A stretch of DNA of 64,000 bases, taken from Endobugula sp047619205. Its GTDB lineage: Bacteria; Pseudomonadota; Gammaproteobacteria; Pseudomonadales; Cellvibrionaceae. Shown one piece after another: positions 7,798 through 17,310 of this stretch (position 1 is the first letter of the stretch; each line of letters starts with the position of its first letter). The DNA is taken from positions 1 through 64,000 of the forward strand of contig JBLHJR010000003.1 of assembly GCA_047619205.1 (NCBI GenBank). Reading direction: 5' to 3'. The notes beneath the pieces were generated by a model, which saw only the letters and a list, made by a program, of their open reading frames with translations, did not search any database and was not told the origin of the DNA. A program made the position numbers and the translations under genes.

Positions 7798-8634
7798 ATG
7801 AATTTTTTAGAATTATCACAAGTTAGTATGGAGTTTCCTACACCTAAAGGGACATTTAAAGCCTTAGATAAGGTGGGTCTGACTATTACCGAAGGCGAGT
7901 TTGTTTCGCTCATAGGTCACTCTGGTTGCGGAAAATCTACCGTGCTGAATATTGTTGCGGGACTTTATGAGGCCACCACGGGCTGTGTTCTCCTTGAAGG
8001 TAAAGAAGTCAATGAGCCCGGCCCAGAACGCGCCGTTGTTTTCCAAAACCATTCTCTCTTACCTTGGTTAACTGCCTATCAGAATGTAGAGCTAGCCGTT
8101 AAAACGGTCTTTAACAAAACAAAAACTAAAGCTGAAATAAAAGAGTGGATTGAGCATAACGTAGAATTGGTACACATGACTCATGCCATGCATAAACGCC
8201 CCGACGAAATTTCAGGTGGCATGAAGCAGCGTGTGGGGATTGCTCGCGCACTCGCAATGCAACCCAAAGTATTATTAATGGATGAGCCTTTTGGGGCACT
8301 AGATGCACTCACCCGCGCTCACTTACAAGATTCGGTAATGGAAATTCAACAAAAACTAGGCAACACCATCATTATGATTACCCACGATGTTGATGAAGCG
8401 GTATTACTTTCTGACCGTATAGTCATGATGACCAATGGACCAGCGGCGACTATTGGTAAAATTCTAGAGGTCAAACTGGATCGCCCTCGCGACCGTTTAG
8501 CGCTTGCCGATGATTCCACCTATAACCACTACCGTTCTGAAGTATTACGTTTTTTATATGAAAAACAACGCAAAGTGGAATCTATTGATACGGCCAAAAA
8601 GCAGACTAAGGAGAATAATAGTAAAGTAGCCTAA
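7798..8634 (+). CDS. nrtD: Nitrate-type ABC transporter ATP-binding protein
   Basis: ATG 7798 is preferred over 7777 because GAGGG lies 7 nt before it; this gives 278 residues. Walker A is GHSGCGKST, the Q-loop VVFQNHSLLPWL, the signature ISGGMKQRVGIARAL, and Walker B VLLMDEPFGALDALTR, followed by the switch His in MITHDVDEAV. Its length matches single-domain NrtD, not the NrtC fusion that carries an extra binding domain. It powers the NrtB channel. The C-terminus is Lys-rich. The gene ends 12 bp from the convergent rsmJ. Confidence 0.88.
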   Translation: MNFLELSQVSMEFPTPKGTFKALDKVGLTITEGEFVSLIGHSGCGKSTVLNIVAGLYEATTGCVLLEGKEVNEPGPERAVVFQNHSLLPWLTAYQNVELAVKTVFNKTKTKAEIKEWIEHNVELVHMTHAMHKRPDEISGGMKQRVGIARALAMQPKVLLMDEPFGALDALTRAHLQDSVMEIQQKLGNTIIMITHDVDEAVLLSDRIVMMTNGPAATIGKILEVKLDRPRDRLALADDSTYNHYRSEVLRFLYEKQRKVESIDTAKKQTKENNSKVA

Positions 8635-8646
8635 ATCCCGCTTTGC

Positions 8647-9477
8647 TTATGGCATTTTTTTCAATGGATACACATCAAAGCGAGTCGACTTACCTTCAAA
8701 CACCAAATTAGGCTTCGGTAATGGCAGTTCAGGGTGTTGTTTATCCAAAGAAGGTGCCTTTCGTGGGCGTTTAACAACGACTCTGTAAGTGGCCTTATTG
8801 AGTGCTGTTAACAGTAGTTTTCCGGCGTCATTATCTTCGCCAACAATAGAATGAAAGGCTTTCATGCTTTTATTTACGGCAGCTTTGCTGCTACGTTCAG
8901 GAAACATCGGATCAAGATAAATAACATCCACGGGTAATTCCAGCCGATTAAGATAATCCACGCTGTCGCAATGACTCAGTGAAATACGTGCAACTATTGA
9001 TTGTAGAGATTCATCAGCCACTATCTGTGTACGCTCAAGACCATCGTGTAATAGCTGATAAATAATGGGCGAGCGCTCTACTAGCGTCATTTGACAACCT
9101 AAAGTCGCCAACACAAAACCATCTTGCCCTAAGCCTGCGGTAACATCTACAACATGGGGGCGAAATGTGCCTTTAAGCCCAATGGCCTTGGCAATCATCT
9201 GGCCTTTGCCACCACCAAACTGACGACGATGAGCACTAGAACCCTGTGCAAAATCAACGACAATAGGCCCCGGCGCTTGCTTACCCGTTTCCTGTAAGGC
9301 TACCCCTTGCTCACTAACATGCATCACAAAATCACCACTTGGCATGATAGTTGGAGAGGTTTTTAATAAAGGTTTTTGTAGTTGAGTGGATAACTTCTGT
9401 GCCTGATCAACAAACACCGAGGAAGAACAATAGATACCAAGGAATATACCAGTAGGCAGGGCTTGTTGATTAGGCAA
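8647..9477 (-). CDS. rsmJ: 16S rRNA (guanine(1516)-N(2))-methyltransferase RsmJ
   Basis: The 276-residue protein matches the RsmJ/YhiQ family: DFAQGSSAHRRQFGGGKGQM in the middle, the SAM motif HVVDVTAGLGQDGFVLATLG, LVERSPIIYQLLHDGL, and the catalytic-region IYLDPMFPERSSKAAVNK. It methylates G1516 of 16S rRNA. Its start overlaps the end of the PilZ-domain gene upstream by 8 bp, so the two are translationally linked. Confidence 0.93.
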   Translation of the reverse strand: MPNQQALPTGIFLGIYCSSSVFVDQAQKLSTQLQKPLLKTSPTIMPSGDFVMHVSEQGVALQETGKQAPGPIVVDFAQGSSAHRRQFGGGKGQMIAKAIGLKGTFRPHVVDVTAGLGQDGFVLATLGCQMTLVERSPIIYQLLHDGLERTQIVADESLQSIVARISLSHCDSVDYLNRLELPVDVIYLDPMFPERSSKAAVNKSMKAFHSIVGEDNDAGKLLLTALNKATYRVVVKRPRKAPSLDKQHPELPLPKPNLVFEGKSTRFDVYPLKKMP

Positions 9478-9781
9478 ACATTAAACCGATCATATTGCGT
9501 TGCTGGTACATAACTTTCATATTCACCGGCTCTTGATTAACGGCGCCAGCTACTTTAATAAAGCGTACCTTAACTTCAGTACCAATGGGGGGGATCGTTT
9601 GGCTATCTAATTTCACCGATGCACCGCCATCAGAAATGTCTTGAGTAGAACCAATCAGAGTACCAATAGAAGGGTGCATTATTTCAACACGAATTGCCGC
9701 TACCTTACGCTCAAAGCGCCGACGATCGTCAGTCATATTGGAGCGCGATGGATCACCGCTAATACCTGTAATAAATGTCAT
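9470..9781 (-). CDS. PilZ domain protein (putative c-di-GMP receptor)
   Basis: This is a 103-residue, single-domain PilZ protein. The c-di-GMP signature is intact: DDRRRFERKVAA supplies the arginine motif (residues about 18-29) and DISDGGASV the D/N-x-S-x-x-G motif (about 48-56). AGGT lies 6 nt upstream of the ATG at 9781, which supports the longer start. Members bind c-di-GMP and act as adaptors in motility or surface attachment; the partner is unknown. It is cotranscribed with rsmJ. Confidence 0.85.
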   Translation of the reverse strand: MTFITGISGDPSRSNMTDDRRRFERKVAAIRVEIMHPSIGTLIGSTQDISDGGASVKLDSQTIPPIGTEVKVRFIKVAGAVNQEPVNMKVMYQQRNMIGLMFA

Positions 9782-9966
9782 ACGAACCTATAAAAGCATG
9801 AAAGAAGTATAAGAGAAAATAATAAAAAAATACTGATGTTATTAATTTAGGCTAGATTAGCCAATAAAGCAATGAGTAAAACGATGAAATTAGTGTCAGG
9901 TCCTATTTTTATCAAGCGTAGGCTTTCGCTTAGCTCATCAAATAATAACAAATGCTAGCTCGGCCC

Positions 9967-10683
9967 TTAGTCAAAGGATATACCCAAACGCTTACCTACC
10001 ATTTCATAAGATTCAATCACATTGCCTAAACCTTGACGAAAGCGATCTTTATCTAGTTTTTCACGAGTATTTTTATCCCACAGACGACAACCATCGGGAG
10101 AAAATTCATCGCCCAACACTACTTCGCCATGATATACACCAAATTCTAATTTAGAATCAACTAATAACATATCGCCTTCAAAAAATAGCGCTTTTAACAC
10201 CGCATTGACGTCGAAGGTCAACTTTTTCATTGCCACTAACTGCTCTGCTGTCGCCCACCCAAAAGACTCGATATGATAGTCGTTAATCATTGGGTCACCA
10301 AGCTCATCATTTTTCAAAAAGAACTCGAATGTTGGCGGCGTTAACTCAATCCCCTCTTCAACACCCAAACGTCGACATAAAGAACCCGCAGCGATATTAC
10401 GCACGACACATTCAACCGGAATCATATCCATTTTTTTAACTAAGCATTCATTATCAGAAAGCAATTTTTCAAAATGCGTAGGAATGCCTGCAGCCGCTAA
10501 TTTCTGCATAATAAACGCATTAAACTTATTATTTACCATGCCTTTGCGGTCAAGTTGCTCAATAATTTTGCCATCGAATGCTGAGGTATCATTACGAAAA
10601 TGCAAGACGAGCAAATCAGCATCGTCTGTTGTGTATACAGACTTGGCTTTACCTGCATATAATTCTTCACGTTTTTCCATCAT
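9967..10683 (-). CDS. purC: Phosphoribosylaminoimidazole-succinocarboxamide synthase
   Basis: It catalyses ATP-dependent joining of CAIR and aspartate to SAICAR in purine synthesis. Its 238 residues align over the full length with E. coli PurC: ELYAGKAKSVY at the start, LVLHFRNDTSAFDG, RKGMVNNKFNAFIM, MIPVECVVRNIAAGSLCRRL, and VVLGDEFSPDGCRLWD. ATG 10683 or the adjacent ATG 10680 could start it; AGG lies 5 or 8 nt before. It closes the conserved dapA-bamC-MBL-purC series. Confidence 0.96.
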   Translation of the reverse strand: MMEKREELYAGKAKSVYTTDDADLLVLHFRNDTSAFDGKIIEQLDRKGMVNNKFNAFIMQKLAAAGIPTHFEKLLSDNECLVKKMDMIPVECVVRNIAAGSLCRRLGVEEGIELTPPTFEFFLKNDELGDPMINDYHIESFGWATAEQLVAMKKLTFDVNAVLKALFFEGDMLLVDSKLEFGVYHGEVVLGDEFSPDGCRLWDKNTREKLDKDRFRQGLGNVIESYEMVGKRLGISFD

Positions 10684-10851
10684 TATTGCCTACTTTCTAA
10701 TTTCAAAAAACTAGTGAGAAGTAAGAGCTTAGACGCTTTAAAGACTAACCACAAAACTGTGCTTGCTTTTATCTTTTAGCGTCTCACGCCCAACTTCTCA
10801 CTTCTAACACCGAACGTCTTACGTCTAAATAGTCGCTTCACTTTTACCGTT

Positions 10852-11619
10852 TTACGCGCTGAGATTAACCCAGTCAAAACCTTCATCTTGACAGGCATAG
10901 ATAACATTTTTAATAGATTGCTCTACATCAGCAAGTGCTTGCTGCGCTAAGGCAACACTATTATTTTTTTGGCTTATATGTGCCACCACTAAATATTCCA
11001 ATTTTTGTCTATCTACCGACTCTAAAAAACGTGCCGCTTGCTGGTTACTCAAATGTCCCCATGCCCCACCTACACGCTGTTTTAAGGAATATGGATAAGC
11101 TCCCGAGGCTAGCATCGCTGGATCATGGTTCGCTTCTAAAATCAGCGCATCACAGGACTGGTAATGCATTTCCACATGGGGACTTACATTTCCTAAATCC
11201 GTTAATATCCCTAAACGCTTGCTTGCACACTCAATAATATACTGAGCCGGCTCACTAGCATCATGAGGTACTGCTACAGGAGTCACAGTAAATGATTTTA
11301 TCGTAAAAGGTGCGTAATGTTTAATAATATGGCTTTCGGGGATGACGCCTATATTTTTACTGCGCAAGGTGCCTGCAGTAATATATAAAGGCACCCCATG
11401 CTTACGTACCAAGGGGCCAACACCATTAATATGATCGCCATGTTCATGAGTAACGATGACTGCATCTAACTGTTCAGGCGAAACACCTAAGCGCTGTAAA
11501 CGTCGCTCGGTTTCTTTTAGTGTAAAGCCACAATCTACTAAGACTAAAGTGTCTTCACCGCGAACCAAGGTACCATTACCTTTGCTACCACTACCCAAAG
11601 ATGAAAAAGCTAACGTCAC
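10852..11619 (-). CDS. MBL-fold metallohydrolase (YycJ/WalJ-like)
   Basis: The 255-residue protein opens with LAFSSLGSGSKGNGTLV, typical of the YycJ/VicX branch of metallo-beta-lactamase folds. It has the metal-binding motif VIVTHEHGDHINGV at residues about 52-65 and later ILEANHDP and VVAHISQKNNS. Homologues are thought to be nucleases or nucleic-acid hydrolases; the substrate here is not known. Its place between bamC and purC is a familiar gammaproteobacterial gene order. Confidence 0.85.
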   Translation of the reverse strand: MTLAFSSLGSGSKGNGTLVRGEDTLVLVDCGFTLKETERRLQRLGVSPEQLDAVIVTHEHGDHINGVGPLVRKHGVPLYITAGTLRSKNIGVIPESHIIKHYAPFTIKSFTVTPVAVPHDASEPAQYIIECASKRLGILTDLGNVSPHVEMHYQSCDALILEANHDPAMLASGAYPYSLKQRVGGAWGHLSNQQAARFLESVDRQKLEYLVVAHISQKNNSVALAQQALADVEQSIKNVIYACQDEGFDWVNLSA

Positions 11620-11673
11620 TTTATTGTCCTTAACATAGCTTCCCTAAGAATAAATTCTATTAACATAAACGCC

Positions 11674-12888
11674 CTAAAACAATTGTTTTTTAAGGGTATC
11701 TAGTAACAGCTTAGATTGTGAAGAACTTAACAGTCGACCATAACCATCACGAATATAAATACGTTGTTTATTATCAGCAATGGTACGCTGAACTAACAAG
11801 TATCCAGACAAGCTAGATAACGTGCCGGAGGTCGGTACTTTGACTTGATTGGGGAATAAGCTATTGACCTCGTTTTCATTCGGTAAGCGAGATAAAATAT
11901 CCTCTAAGCTAGCCGAAGCACCTTTATCATCCATAAATTTTGCAGTCACTATATCCCCCAAAAAACCTGTTACTTTTTCAGTGAATTTCTTTTTCTTATC
12001 CTTTGTCTTTGTAGCCTTGTTAATATACGCCACAGTATGTGCTGGGTTCTGTTCATAGAGCGTAAAGGCTCCCGCTTTTACACTATCAATAATCACAGCA
12101 TAAATCTGTTCAGCACCCATTGAAACTTCAAGCACTGGTTCACCATCCACACTGGTTGAGATGAGCTTTGCAGGGAATGAAATGGAGCTAGCAATCAAAG
12201 AATCGCCAACGGCTTGCTGGTTCGACATGGCTTTTGCAATCTGCTTTAACAGCCATTCCTCATGAGCAATACTCTCTGACTGAGCAGGCCACTGCGATGC
12301 AGGGATAATGGACGTACTGGGATCACCCTTAATATTAACCGCATGAATTTCTGTCAGCTCAGGCTGTAAACCCGGCTCTAAACGTAGCTGATAACGCAGC
12401 CCTGTGCCAGATTCGGCCGCCTCTGTTACCCAACCAGTCTCAATACTAGCCGAATAAACATCCTGCTTAACGCTGGTAATTTTACGCGATTGCATATAAA
12501 TAATTAATTGTGACCATGTGGCAGAGGCTTCCTTAGGTACCACTAACCATGACTTACCTGCGAAGCTTTGTATCCTAGGTTCCGTCAGCACCTGAGCAGA
12601 CGACAAGCTTGGCGGCAAAGGCTTACGTAATTCACCGGTTGCTAATCGTCCATCGCCCTCGGGAACTGCATAGATTTCACCTAAGGCTTGTTTATCTAAA
12701 CCTTCTGGAACCGCAATCGGCGGCAAGGTATTGGCATTAAGATAATTTTCATTACTAGAACATGCACTCAACAATAGCACTGCAGCTACCAACGCAAATA
12801 ACCTCCCAGTCTTCCCAGAAAGTAGTATGTTCAATGATAGTGTCTTAGCAAATGATCTAGCAAGAATGAGTGTTGTAAGGAAAGGCTT
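11674..12888 (-). CDS. bamC: Outer membrane protein assembly factor BamC (lipoprotein)
   Basis: BamC is a lipoprotein subunit of the beta-barrel assembly machine. A lipobox LLLSAC follows a hydrophobic stretch (LFALVAAV), then the BamC start pattern NENYLNANTLPPIAVPEGLD. SWLVVPKEASATWSQL marks the first helix-grip domain, and the C-terminal NQVKVPTSGTLSSL-GYLLVQ the second. The start is uncertain: ATG 12888 gives 404 residues but an overlong signal peptide. ATG 12906 is also possible, and TTG near 12831 would give a normal lipoprotein signal. None has a good ribosome site. It follows dapA closely. Confidence 0.88.
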   Translation of the reverse strand, partial: KPFLTTLILARSFAKTLSLNILLSGKTGRLFALVAAVLLLSACSSNENYLNANTLPPIAVPEGLDKQALGEIYAVPEGDGRLATGELRKPLPPSLSSAQVLTEPRIQSFAGKSWLVVPKEASATWSQLIIYMQSRKITSVKQDVYSASIETGWVTEAAESGTGLRYQLRLEPGLQPELTEIHAVNIKGDPSTSIIPASQWPAQSESIAHEEWLLKQIAKAMSNQQAVGDSLIASSISFPAKLISTSVDGEPVLEVSMGAEQIYAVIIDSVKAGAFTLYEQNPAHTVAYINKATKTKDKKKKFTEKVTGFLGDIVTAKFMDDKGASASLEDILSRLPNENEVNSLFPNQVKVPTSGTLSSLSGYLLVQRTIADNKQRIYIRDGYGRLLSSSQSKLLLDTLKKQLF

Positions 12889-12912
12889 CATAATAAAGAG
12901 TGTCATCAATGG

Positions 12913-13809
12913 TTAGGTAGTAAGACCAAGCGATAAAAGCGCATCGGCTAAACGTGGCTGCAAGTTTTTTGATAAAGGCGTCAATGGCAGGCGTATACCT
13001 GATGCAATTAACCCCATGTGCTGTAAAGCCCATTTAATAGGGATTGGGTTAGCTTCAGTAAATAGTGCTTCATGCAGCGGCATCAAACGCGACTGTAAGG
13101 CTTCTGCATCTGCTCGCTGAACGGATAAAGCTAAACCACATAATTCTGACATTAATTCAGGTGCCACATTGGCTGTCACAGAAATATTGCCTTTTGCTCC
13201 TCGAAGCATTAAGTCATAAGCCGTAATATCATCTCCCGAATACACGGCAAAACCCTCGGGCACTTGCTGAATTAACGCTTCACCGCGCAGCATATCACCA
13301 GTGGCATCTTTGATACCGATGATATTTTTATGGTTAGTTAAGCGCAGTACGGTATCATTCATCATATCCGTAATAGTACGACTAGGCACATTGTACAAAA
13401 TTTGTGGTACTTCGACAGCATTAGCAATGTGTAAAAAGTGTTGGTACAAACCCTCTTGAGTGGGTTTATTGTAATACGGCACCACCAATAGACAAGCATC
13501 AACGCCGATATCCTTAGCTGCTTGAGTCAACTCAATGGCCTCACTGGTGGAGTTAGCTCCAGTACCAGCAATCACTGGGATACGTCCCGCTACTTGTTTA
13601 ACAATAGCCTTCACTACACTTAAGTGCTCATCAACAGCAAGCGTAGCCGACTCTCCCGTTGTGCCTACCGCAACAATACCGTGAGTCCCACGTTCCAAAT
13701 GAAATTGCACCAGTTCGGTTAGCGCATCCCAGTCCAGCGTATTATCCGCTGTCATTGGTGTCGCTAAGGCCACTAAACTGCCTTGAATTAAGGGGCTATT
13801 ATCAGCCAT
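12913..13809 (-). CDS. dapA: 4-hydroxy-tetrahydrodipicolinate synthase
   Basis: It condenses pyruvate and aspartate semialdehyde in lysine and diaminopimelate synthesis. The 298 residues contain the threonine pair GTTGESATL (about 48-56), the catalytic Tyr in QILYNVPSRT (about 137-146), and the Schiff-base Lys in IIGIKDATGD (about 163-172). It is first of the dapA-bamC-MBL-purC series on this strand. Confidence 0.97.
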   Translation of the reverse strand: MADNSPLIQGSLVALATPMTADNTLDWDALTELVQFHLERGTHGIVAVGTTGESATLAVDEHLSVVKAIVKQVAGRIPVIAGTGANSTSEAIELTQAAKDIGVDACLLVVPYYNKPTQEGLYQHFLHIANAVEVPQILYNVPSRTITDMMNDTVLRLTNHKNIIGIKDATGDMLRGEALIQQVPEGFAVYSGDDITAYDLMLRGAKGNISVTANVAPELMSELCGLALSVQRADAEALQSRLMPLHEALFTEANPIPIKWALQHMGLIASGIRLPLTPLSKNLQPRLADALLSLGLTT

Positions 13810-13951
13810 TATGAGGAACTCCAGAGATTAAACTATTTTTAAAAAATACGGGCGATATGTTACTGAGGCTAGCGTGGTTATACAAGGAAAAAAGCGACGG
13901 GGGCTAGCAACTCAGCTACTTATCATCCTATTTACTTCCCCTTTATATGCA

Positions 13952-14881
13952 TCATTTATCATAAAGCTTGGGCTCTCCTTTGGGCCTTGTTTTAAAACGC
14001 CGATGCACCCAAAGATATTCTTCTGGATTATCGCGAACACACTGCTCATAGTGTTGATTCAAAAAGCGCAAGTCCGCACTATTATCACCAGAAGGTAGAT
14101 GATCAAAATTGGGCATAAACGTAATTTCATAGCCGCTGTAATCAGCCAAACGGCGATAAGTAATACCCACTATAGGCACATCCGCCATTGCCGCCAAACG
14201 CGGAGGTGCCGATACGGTAGCAACATCAAGACTAAACCAAGGCACAAACTCACTCACTTTTGGACCATAATCCTGGTCGGCGGCATACCATAACCAGCCA
14301 CCTTGCTTCATTGTGCGCACCATACCTCGCACATCACCGCGATTGACCACGACTGAATTGGGGTTATGACGCTCACGACCGTGACACTGCACCCAGTCAT
14401 AAACAGGATTATTGTGCGGTCGATAAGACATCGACATATTGAATAAACGGTTAATCGCTACGTTAGTAATTTCAAGAGTATTAAAATGCACGGCCATAAT
14501 CAGCGCGCCCTTTTTCTCAGCTTGAATCTCTCGCCAACAAGCCTCGCCTTTAATCACAAAGCGTTTACGCAGACGCCAGTAAGGCATAAACCAGGCCATG
14601 CCGGTTTCAAAGATGGCCCTACCATTAGATTCAAAATGTTTTTTTACTAACGCATCTCGCTGTTGAAGCGACCACTCAGGGAAACAAAGTTCAATATTGC
14701 GTTCAGCGACATGGCGACGTATATTGAGTAGGCGATAGAGTGAACGGCCAACATGTTTACCCATCCACATTTGTAGGCGAAAAGGCCATTGCGCCACTAT
14801 AAACAACAGCAGTATCCATATCCACGTTAACCAATAACGTGGATGCAATAATGATAACTGAGTATATTTACGCTTAGACAT
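13952..14881 (-). CDS. lpxL: Lipid A biosynthesis acyltransferase (LpxL/HtrB family)
   Basis: A 309-residue inner-membrane enzyme that adds a secondary acyl chain to the Kdo2-lipid A precursor. A membrane anchor lies at residues about 17-35 (WLTWIWILLLFIVAQWPF). The H-x4-E catalytic motif is MAVHFNTLEI, and the RPHNNPVYD and WYAADQDYGPK motifs are typical. The final EEYLWVHRRFKTRP is the conserved C-terminal motif. It could be LpxL or the cold-type LpxP; the family is sure, the chain preference is not. Confidence 0.9.
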   Translation of the reverse strand: MSKRKYTQLSLLHPRYWLTWIWILLLFIVAQWPFRLQMWMGKHVGRSLYRLLNIRRHVAERNIELCFPEWSLQQRDALVKKHFESNGRAIFETGMAWFMPYWRLRKRFVIKGEACWREIQAEKKGALIMAVHFNTLEITNVAINRLFNMSMSYRPHNNPVYDWVQCHGRERHNPNSVVVNRGDVRGMVRTMKQGGWLWYAADQDYGPKVSEFVPWFSLDVATVSAPPRLAAMADVPIVGITYRRLADYSGYEITFMPNFDHLPSGDNSADLRFLNQHYEQCVRDNPEEYLWVHRRFKTRPKGEPKLYDK

Positions 14882-14997
14882 AGTTAGTTTGAAAACTGAG
14901 ATGAAGAGCTGAGCTAATGTGGATGAAAGTCCAAAGCTAATAACAAAGCTTCACCGCCCCAAAATAATGAAGCGCTGACCTTCACTATTAATTAGCG

Positions 14998-16209
14998 TTA
15001 ACTGACTGATGAAAAGTTAGTGTCAATCAAAGTAGCGGTATCCGCATCATAATCGACACCTTCAATGCCAAAGCCAAATAAGCGTAAAAATTCTGCTTGA
15101 TAGAGTGCGAAGTCGGATAAATCGTTCAGATTTTCGGTCGTCACTTGCGGCCAAATAGCTTCTACTTTTACTTGTATTGAGGGGGCTAGCTCTAGTTCAT
15201 CCACACGGAAACGTTCTTGCTCGTCAAGACGAGGAGAATCTGTAAAGAGACATTCAGTGAATAAACGCTGCAACTGCTCAATACAACCTTCATGTGAACC
15301 TTCTGCTTGCATCACTTTAAAGAGGATCGCTAAATACAATGGCATCACCGGAATAGCCGAGCTGGCTTGAGTGACCACCGCTTTCAATACGCTCACACGG
15401 GCAAGCCCATTTAAAGGCGATAATCGCTGACGTAAAGCAGCAGCCGCACGATCTAGATCTTCTTTTGCTTTACCGATGGTCGCATGGCCGTAAATAGGCC
15501 AAGTTAACTTTTCACCTAAATAGGTATAGGCCACCGTCTGCACACCGTCACTTAAGACTCCGGCTTCGGCTAAGGCCGCTATCCATAATTCCCAATCTTC
15601 GCCACCCATGACTTTCACTGTGGTGGCAATTTCTTCTTCGCTAGCAGGTGCTACCGTCACTTCGCTAACCACTTGTGAATCTGTATTTAAATTTTTAGCG
15701 GTATAGCTTTCACCGATTGGCTTTAGAGTGGAAGAATACACCTCACCCGTTACTGGGTCTTGACGGCGCGGCGAAGCCAAGCTGTAAACAACCAAATCAA
15801 TTTTACCCATGTCCGCTTTAATTTGCTCAATCACCTGTTCTTTACAGGCGGTTGAAAAAGCATCGCCATTAAAGCTTTTCGCATATAAACCCGCTGCTTC
15901 TGCCGCCTCTTCAAAGGCGGCAGAATTGTAATAACCTGCCGATGCAGTTTTACGTTCCGTTGGCGGTTTTTCGAAAAACACACCCATTGTGTTGGCACCA
16001 TAGGCAAACGCCGCCGTAATACGCGAGGCCAAGCCATATCCCGTAGAAGCTCCAATCACCAATACATTCTTCGGTACAGCGCCACTACCACTATGCTCGT
16101 ATGGTCCTTTAGATTTGATAAACGCTATTTGCTCATTCACATTAGTTGCACAACCTTGTGGATGAGCATTGGTACAAATGAAGCCGCGAACTTTGGGGGA
16201 AATGATCAT
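14998..16209 (-). CDS. fabV: FabV-type trans-2-enoyl-ACP/CoA reductase (NADH)
   Basis: The 403-residue reductase catalyses the last step of fatty-acid elongation. FabV hallmarks: MIISPKVRGFICTNAHPQGC at the N-terminus, the NADH site VLVIGASTGYGLASRI (about 50-65), YSLASPRRQDPVTG, and the Y-x8-K catalytic pair in YGHATIGKAK. FabV enzymes are typically insensitive to triclosan, unlike FabI. It is monocistronic by spacing, with over 500 bp of gene-free DNA upstream. Confidence 0.96.
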   Translation of the reverse strand: MIISPKVRGFICTNAHPQGCATNVNEQIAFIKSKGPYEHSGSGAVPKNVLVIGASTGYGLASRITAAFAYGANTMGVFFEKPPTERKTASAGYYNSAAFEEAAEAAGLYAKSFNGDAFSTACKEQVIEQIKADMGKIDLVVYSLASPRRQDPVTGEVYSSTLKPIGESYTAKNLNTDSQVVSEVTVAPASEEEIATTVKVMGGEDWELWIAALAEAGVLSDGVQTVAYTYLGEKLTWPIYGHATIGKAKEDLDRAAAALRQRLSPLNGLARVSVLKAVVTQASSAIPVMPLYLAILFKVMQAEGSHEGCIEQLQRLFTECLFTDSPRLDEQERFRVDELELAPSIQVKVEAIWPQVTTENLNDLSDFALYQAEFLRLFGFGIEGVDYDADTATLIDTNFSSVS

Positions 16210-16736
16210 GAATAAACCTTACGCTGGTGATATAGAGCATATTGATAAGCAATATGACGCCAATAAAAAACAAGTATTATAAACAGATGCGCCATAAATG
16301 GCACTGCCTTAAGCTATCTTTCACTATAATGCCTAAATCTCACAGTAGAGCTCATTGAGAAATGTAGCCTCCAACTAAAACACTATTGGCCTTTATGCAG
16401 CTCAACAACTTATTTGTTATGCCTGTGTAACAGTGAATAAGTTCACTAGCGATCAAATAGCCAAATGACAAAGCCAACAGAATTGGTATGGGTGACACCA
16501 GAGGGAAGATGGGGGTGATACACCACGCACTTTATTGTTTAAAGCATTCAAAACAAAGGGGCTGCGCATTAAGTTCAAGCCTACTTTACAGTAACGCCCG
16601 CATGTCTTCACGCAAAAGCAAAAACGCATCGTTACCCAGACTATGGGTTTCTTTCAACCTAGAAACCGCAGTTGGGCGCGAAAAAGATGTGTACCAAAAG
16701 TAGGCCCCTCTAGGGGAGTTATTGGTGTGCATAGTG
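16210..16736. other. Gene-free stretch upstream of fabV
   Basis: No convincing gene on either strand. An open frame of 71 codons at 16488-16703 has no recognisable composition or motif. A CCCCTCTAGGGG palindrome is near 16705 but lacks a T-tract. The fabV promoter should lie within the first 100 bp. Confidence 0.4.
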
Positions 16737-16787
16737 AATGTTACATTCGCGTGGCCACCTTATTGGTAGTGAGCCGAATGTAACATT
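16737..16787. repeat. 13-bp perfect inverted repeat at the end of the BLUF remnant
   Basis: AATGTTACATTCG (16737-16749) is repeated in inverse as CGAATGTAACATT (16775-16787), with 25 bp between. The right arm and spacer lie inside the last codons of the BLUF remnant and the left arm overlaps its stop. There is no T-tract, so a terminator is unlikely. The arms may be the ends of an inserted sequence or an operator. Confidence 0.6.
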
Positions 16788-17169
16788 TGCTAGGTGCATC
16801 AATAACTTGTGCATACTTTCGTGATCCAACTGCGATTTCTAGGTTCAACATGTTGATAGGTTTTTTACCGAAATCGAGAGGTTCAAAGTTCTTTCTCAAG
16901 GAGTTTACCTCTTTGGCTTCGACCCACTTGAACGCCATTGACCCATCATCAAAGGCTCTTTTTTCAACATTCCCCTGATAAAAAATTTCGACTTTTTCAT
17001 GCCGCTTATCTGCAGCGATCTTTTGATACAACGCTTTTACCGTACTTTTTTCGCCTTCCAGTACCTGCATATTTTCGCAGTCGTGACAAACTAACATGCC
17101 AGTAATACCCAGGGTTTTATTAAATAATCGAGCCTTTTCTAAAATTTTCGTTAGTTGCTTATCCGTTAA
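16741..17169 (-). pseudogene. BLUF-domain blue-light photoreceptor, N-terminally broken
   Basis: In-frame sequence before the first ATG (17097) reads LTDKQLTKILEKARLFNKTL then GITGML, the second strand-helix part of a BLUF domain. It continues with the flavin-site MQVLEGEK, HEKVEIFYQGNVEKRAF and GSMAFKWV. A TAA at 17170-17172 cuts the frame, and no start codon precedes it. The first beta strand, with the photocycle Tyr (about residue 8) and its partner Ser, is missing, whereas the Gln (MQVLEG) and the Asn of LFNK remain. A protein started at 17097 (118 residues) could not form a normal flavin pocket. The last residues (IRLTTNKVATRM) run into the 13-bp inverted repeat. Confidence 0.75.
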
Positions 17170-17310
17170 TTAAAGGCTTAGGGCTTAGGCTCGTGTAAAG
17201 TAATTCATACATATCAATACCTGTTTTAGTAGCAGTTCATGGCTATGTTTTAGAGTCACCTTCAGTCTTTTATCGGCCGCACCATACCACAGCTTCCAGC
17301 TGCAATCATG

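Noticed and set aside
5188..8634. Importer as a taurine/sulfonate system
   Set aside because: The binding protein is about 460 residues and NrtA/CmpA-like, longer than SsuA/TauA. The promoter points to nitrogen control and no sulfonate oxygenase gene is nearby.
16488..16703. 71-codon open frame (plus) upstream of fabV
   Set aside because: No ribosome site, odd amino-acid composition, no recognisable motif.
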